Source: a bacterium
GTDB taxonomy: Bacteria > Patescibacteriota > Microgenomatia > CAZETR01 > Amesbacteraceae
DNA length: 32,782 nucleotides
Assembly: GCA_030647735.1 (NCBI GenBank)
Contig: JAUSIY010000012.1
Coordinates: 1 to 32,782, forward strand
Direction of reading: 5' to 3'
Within the stretch, counting starts at the first letter, position 1. Every line of letters starts with the position of its first letter. The notes beneath the pieces were generated by a model. The model had not been told where the DNA came from. It ran no database searches and was given only the letters and a program-made list of their open reading frames with translations. Made by a program: the position numbers and the translations under genes. Shown in pieces: positions 27,455-32,782 of the stretch.

Positions 27455-27463
27455 TTATCCACA
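27455..27463 (+). other. Perfect DnaA-box consensus TTATCCACA
   Basis: TTATCCACA in AT-rich intergenic DNA; single perfect copy seen. Confidence 0.4.
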
Positions 27464-28914
27464 GAGCTAAAAATTTACTACTATGTTCATAATTACACAT
27501 TCTCCAGGACTTATAAGATGGCAATTGCTACTTTTTGCCAACTTAACAGTTTTACTCGATAGAAACTCTTGACAACTAGTAGTTTCTGCAGAGACTGATT
27601 AATTAGCTCTAACCACAATTTGTGACTCATCTCTACAACAATTTATGGTGATGCTCCACAATTTATTTAACTACCGGGACACCCGCAGCCATCACTCCCA
27701 ACACTTGAAGACCAGATCCCTCTGAGATATCAGGTAGGTATAAATGGTTACGTGAGTGACAAAACGACACGTAGTGCATTACTTATATATCATACTATCT
27801 CAACTTACTTTTTATTCAAAATTACTGTGAGCCATTAAAACCCGTTATAGTTCCTTCCAAATTTACCAAACAGAACTAAATTACAATTTCAAATAATTTC
27901 TTAATTTACTATAGGGATCTATAAGTCCCTCTCTAAACTTGTTAAGGTTGAAAATCCCGGTAAATAAAATGGATTTCTTTATAACTAGTTTGTACTTTTT
28001 GAGAACTTTATTTGTTTGAGAATTGGTCATTGAAAACCCGGAGATCTACTTCTCCCTATCTTACTGTGATCTTTTTGGCACCTGCTCCATTCCTATCAAA
28101 ACGTAGGGTTTTTTGTAAATTAACTCAGGCTACGATTTTTTCGGCGCTTATCATGGCGTACTGCGTACAAGGAGGTAAATACGCCTGTTGTGGGTCATTT
28201 TCATTGGCTTGCTGCCGCTTGTACTCAATTCAATTTCATTTGACTAGACAAGTAATAATCGATCGTGCTGACTAGTTACTGGCAGTCCTTACATGAGTTT
28301 GATAATTTATATGAATGCTGCTCTGTTCCGCCCTTTTGTTACTAAGTGCCCGACGTGCATTAATGGGGATCACTACGACCTCAACATACTACATCAACAC
28401 CTTTTATTCTCTAATAGTTTCTCGCATCTGTTATTAATTTACAATCCAAGATCTTTGTCCACCGTTAAACACTGCATAGTTTTTCTTTATCTCCGTCGAT
28501 TCTAATCGCTTTCTACGAGTACAAGCATTAATTAGTTCCCTTTCCACTAAATCCGGCATAACGACCTTCTCCAGGCACTCCAGGTGATAATGATCGAACA
28601 CTTCTCCCCCTTTGTTTAGTACGTGTTTTTCCCTTTCTTATGCGTGTTTCTATCCTGACTCAAAAATTCCGCTAAATTTACATCTTGTCTACCAAACTTG
28701 GCTACTTGATGCATGTGATCTCTACTTTGCGAGAAGGGTCTAATAGATTTTTTCAAGAATTCACGGTTGGCTTGATAAATATTTTTTCTGACTGTCTTTC
28801 CCTTCCACAAGGCTCGCTTCTTAACTAACATGAACAATGCAGACTCGAAATAATTTGTATTTATCCTTATTTACACAAATATGCGCGCGTATTAAAAGCT
28901 TATCTAATTAGTTC

Positions 28915-28944
28915 TTGACACTATCCTTAATATATAGGCATACT
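28915..28944 (+). promoter_or_regulatory. Promoter TTGACA-18-CATACT upstream of the surface-protein gene
   Basis: -35 at 28915-28920, -10-like CATACT at 28939-28944. Confidence 0.5.
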
Positions 28945-28973
28945 GATATATTGAGTACAAAAAATCTATCTAA

Positions 28974-28987
28974 AATATCTAGATATT
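28974..28987. promoter_or_regulatory. 14-bp perfect palindrome AATATCTAGATATT (candidate operator)
   Basis: Perfect dyad ending 8 bp before the ATG at 28996. Confidence 0.45.
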
Positions 28988-28995
28988 AGCCTCAA

Positions 28996-31900
28996 ATGAG
29001 TAAACTCCTGCCCATTGGTTCTGCTGCCCGTAAACTGGGAGTATCTATTGAAACTCTGCGCCGCTGGGAGAAGGAAGGGAAAATTAGCTCCCATAAAACT
29101 CCAGCCGGACACCGCCGCTATTCACTGCAGCACCTCAAAGCCTCGCCTATCCCCTACCAGAGATTAATCCCCACCCATGACCTTGCTACCGCTGAACTAT
29201 CTCCGCTTGTTCGGGAGCCGTTATTTGTAGACCGCGGACTCGTGCATTCTAAGTGGATTACTGCAGCCATCACTTCGGCTGCAGTTATAGCTATTTCACT
29301 AACAGCCGCAGGTATCAAAACAGGGTTTCTGGCCGATAAACTTGGTCATAAGCCCCAGTCACCATCCGCGCAGGTTAGTAACACTGAGGGTCAGGTTTTG
29401 GCAGACAGCACTGCCACCGATTTGTACCAGCTAACCATTACCGTACCTGTAGACATCAAAGACTCTCTGACCATTAATGGGGAAGCGGTTCTGGCCAATC
29501 CCCTGGCAAATCTAGCTGCCGGTTCCGGAATCGGACTATCCCAAACCAATACCATCACCAATACCGGAATACTATCCATCGGCGGCAATACCGGAGAATT
29601 GACTCTGGCCACTGGCCTGGGAATCTCAGATGCTAATGTGTTGTCTCTCTCCTCCATCCCCAACTCCGCCTTGACCAACTCCAAAGTAACGATTACGACC
29701 AGCGGTAATTTATCCGGAGGCGGTGATGTCTCCCTGGGCAGTTCCATCTCTCTGACCCTATCAAACAATATCAGTCTATCTGGTACTGCCACAATCGCCG
29801 GCACATTGGGAGTGGGCAACAATCTGACCGTGGCAGGTAATCTCAATGGACTGGTAGTTAATTCCGGGGTAATTACTACCGGCGTCTGGAATGCCACAGT
29901 TATCGACCCTACCTACGGCGGCACCGGTCTGGCAGTTGTGGGTTCAAACGGCCAGGTGTTAGGGGTATCCGGAGGCAATCCCATCTGGGTCGACCCGACT
30001 TCCCTGTCTAATACCTACTGGCAAAGAATATTAGGTACCCTCTCCCCGTTAAATATTACCGATGATCTGTTAATCGGCGGTACAGCTACCTCCAGTGCCT
30101 TGTTTCAAATCTTGGGCACCAGCGGCAATTTCACTTCTGCCGGATCTGCCAGTATAGCCGGAGCATTGACACTTTACTCGACTCCAACCATTCAAAGTGC
30201 ATCAAACCAAACCTTAACTCTGGGCGGAAATTCCACCGGAAACATTCTTCTCAATGACCGGACCGGAATTGGCATCTCCACCCCCTCTGCCATGCTGGAA
30301 GTGCAACCAGATGCGGTAGGAACAACCGGACTGCAACTACGGATGTCTATTGGTCAAACAGCAGATTTGTTTAAATGGGTAGACAGTAGTGGGAATGTCC
30401 TGGGCAGAATCGATTCATCTGGTAACCTGATTCTAGCCAATCAAACTACCAGCGGCATCAACATCAACCAGACCATTGGGGGTATTGACTACAATGTGTT
30501 TAACGCCAGCTCTTCCGGAACTGTTTCCATCACTCAGAGAAGTGCGGATCTGGGAACAGGTAATGATGGCAATTGTGTCGTCTCATCATCGATAACCATT
30601 GATACCGGTACTTGCGTGGGCCGGGCTAACGCAGATGCTGTCAACTTCCGGGTGACTGCAGATGTAGCTACAGCTAGTGCAACCATTACAGTGGCCTCTA
30701 CTCCAACCGGCTTGGCTGTTGGTGATGAGATACTCATCATTAACCTGCGGGATCCCAATAATGCCGGAGCTAATTACTATACCGCCGGAGACTGGACCAA
30801 TGCGCCGCTGGGAAAATACGAGACCCGGTACATCACGGCTATTAATACTAATACTCTAACACTTTCCTCCCCCACTACCTATGCCTACCCGGCTGCAACT
30901 CACAATTACGATGTGGTTGTCCAGAGAGTTCCCCAGTATGGAGCAGTCACAGTCAACAACAGTGGAACACTAACCACCAGTGCTTTCTCTACCTCAACTC
31001 ACAAAGGCGGAGTAATTTTCTTCAGAGCTACAGGAAATGTGTCAGTGGCTACTGGTGGAACAATTACTGCCGCTGGCAAAGGATATACAGGAGGTAATGG
31101 TGGTTCATCTGATCCAAACAGGGCAGGATTTGGTGGCGTGACATATAATGGTTCAGGAAATACCAATAGTATTAACTCTGGCGGTGGAGGTGGAGGAGGA
31201 GCAGGAGTGAGTAGTGAGACAGGCTCAGTTGGTGGTGCTGGAGGCGGGGGTGGATTTGGAGGAGTGGGTATAGGAGGAGGAGCAAGTGGGTCAAACGGTA
31301 GTGGTTCAACTGGAGGAAATGGCGGTGCTGGTTACATGAAAGGAGGTGGAGGGGGAGGTGCATACGGATTAGCAAATCTAAGTTCCCTATATCTTGGGTC
31401 GGGTGGTGGAGGTGGTTCAAATAGCGGTGGAACATCCGGAGGCGTAGGTGGTGGAATAATTTTCATTGCTTCTGGGGGGACGATAGTCAATGGGTCAGTC
31501 TCTTCAAATGGACAAAGTAGTACTAACTCTTGAACTCAAGGAGGGGGCGGAGGGGGAAGTGGTGGAACAATGTTTATTAAGTCATCAATACTCCAGTTAG
31601 GTAGTTCTTTAGTAACTGCCTCAGGAGGAACGGGTGGAACTGGACAAGTATCAACAACAACCGGAGATGGGGGTAATGGAAGGATTAGACTTGAATATAC
31701 AACTATCTTGGGATCCACTTCCCCATCTGCAGGATCAACAGGAACATTTCCCACAACAACCCCCGGAACAACACTGTCTGTTAACCGCCAGGACTCATTT
31801 GGAAAGCTGTTACAGCTATTATCCGGTGGAACTGAAATGTTGGGAGTAGATTCATCCGGTAACTTCTATCTTAATTCTTTGCAAACTACTGGAGATGCAG

Positions 31901-32782
31901 CTTCAATCTCTGCTAATCTTCTTACTTCCGGTAATTTGTTGAAGTTGTCATCTTCTTCCCTATCTACCGGTAACTTAGTTCGCTTGGATACTACTCTAAC
32001 AACCGGTAACTTATTGTCCGCTACAGTTTCCGGAATCACCACCGGGAACTTAATTAATATCACTGAGGCCGGGATATCTAACTTCTCCGGAACAGGTATT
32101 CTTCTTAATCTAGCCCAAGACTTACAGAATGCCACTGGTGCCGGGTTCACCGGCAAGTTCCTGGAGTTTATTAATGCTGCCACTACTGCATTTGTAGTCG
32201 ATGCCGGGGGCAAGATCACTTCTCTGTTTGGAGCCAGTAGTGATCCATCTTTGCAAATCAATGGCCAAGGCTTTGATGTGAGTGGCTTTGGCAAGACAGC
32301 CATCACCGACTCCACCATTACTCTGGGTAACGGGGCAGATGGAGCCTGTACCCTATCCTCGACCATCACTTTGGATGCGGCTTCTGCAAATACCTGCGTA
32401 AGTAGAGCCAATGCTGATGCGGTTAACTTCAGACTAGCTAATCTGGCAGTATCAGGGTCAACTTCCATTACCGTCTCCTCCACTCCCACCGGATTAGCTG
32501 TAAATGACGAAATCTTAATCATTAACCTTCGGGATGTAAACAACACCGATTCGGCCTTGTATGCCTCTAGTGATTGGATCAATGCTAGTGTGGGTAAATA
32601 CGAAACCCACAGAATTACCGCTATTAATACCAATACCCTGACTCTGGACGGACCCCTGGTCCACGCATATGACGGATCTAATTATTCTGTCATGGTCCAA
32701 CGTGTCCCCAACTACACTACTGTGACCGTTTCTTCAGGTGGCACCATGACTATCTCTGCCTTTTCAACATCTACTCAAAAAG
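28996..32782 (+). CDS. Surface protein: N-terminal MerR-type HTH, TM, tail-fibre-like and Gly-rich repeats; interrupted by in-frame TGA at 31531-31533; continues past window end
   Basis: LPIGSAARKLGVSIETLRRWEKEGKISSHKTPAGHRRYS HTH; TM WITAAITSAAVIAISLTAAG; the frame after TGA stays open from 31534 to 32782 and contains a second copy of a domain seen before the TGA. Confidence 0.8.
30595..31017 (+). repeat. Surface-protein domain, copy 1
   Basis: ITIDTGTCVGRANADAVNFRV...STPTGLAVGDEILIINLRD...GKYETRYITAINTNTLTL...VVVQRVPQYGAVTV...SAFSTSTHKG. Confidence 0.85.
31150..31560 (+). repeat. Glycine-rich low-complexity coding tract
   Basis: SGGGGGGGAGVSS...GGAGGGGGFGG...KGGGGGGAYG...GSGGGGGSNSGG; DNA is purine (G/A)-rich. 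Confidence 0.9.
32365..32782 (+). repeat. Surface-protein domain, copy 2 (truncated by window end)
   Basis: ITLDAASANTCVSRANADAVNFRL...STPTGLAVNDEILIINLRD...GKYETHRITAINTNTLTL...VMVQRVPNYTTVTV...SAFSTSTQK. Confidence 0.85.

Noticed and set aside
28012-28505. Plus-strand ORFs 28012-28275 and 28293-28505
   Set aside because: Cys/Phe/Leu-rich translations without recognisable domains or upstream signals, in AT-rich intergenic DNA; probably chance ORFs.
31172-31435. His/Leu-rich minus-strand ORF
   Set aside because: Complement of the Gly-rich repeat; low complexity only.
31531-31533. Genome-wide UGA=Gly alternative code
   Set aside because: TGA appears as normal stop with ATGA or overlapping starts at 2116, 19572 and 21147, and long genes lack internal TGA.
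31866-32633. 255-aa minus-strand ORF
   Set aside because: Antisense to the surface-protein continuation; the plus strand carries the recognisable duplicated domain.
1-32782. CRISPR arrays, tRNA or rRNA genes, IS elements
   Set aside because: No regularly spaced direct repeats, tRNA T-loop patterns, rRNA-like sequence or transposase motifs were recognised by eye.

Overview
The window looks like a compact bacterial chromosome segment, probably from a Patescibacteria/CPR-type lineage (inferred from gene style, not tested). It carries a secE-nusG-rplK-rplA ... rplJ-rplL block, uppS plus a polyprenyl synthetase, a Phd/AbrB-Doc type toxin-antitoxin pair, proS, a T-box-controlled kinase-PP2C-tyrS operon, a WecG/TagA glycosyltransferase and several large secreted or membrane proteins. 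Main points for a second look: (1) a complete tyrosine-type T-box leader whose operon places a P-loop kinase and a PP2C phosphatase before tyrS; (2) a 2632-aa secreted protein with an embedded PP2C-like domain, inserted between rplA and rplJ, with rplJ keeping its own promoter and L10-leader-like RNA; (3) a surface protein with an N-terminal MerR-type HTH, one TM segment and tail-fibre/poly-glycine repeats, interrupted by a single in-frame TGA at an expected Gly position, with the frame open to the window end; (4) a small membrane protein whose last TM helix lies in the +1 frame after a poly-A tract; (5) recurrent promoter-like -10 boxes 6-9 nt upstream of start codons, suggesting leaderless mRNAs; (6) a ~1.6 kb AT-rich intergenic region with one perfect DnaA box. 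All calls come from reading the sequence and the supplied ORF translations; no searches were run.
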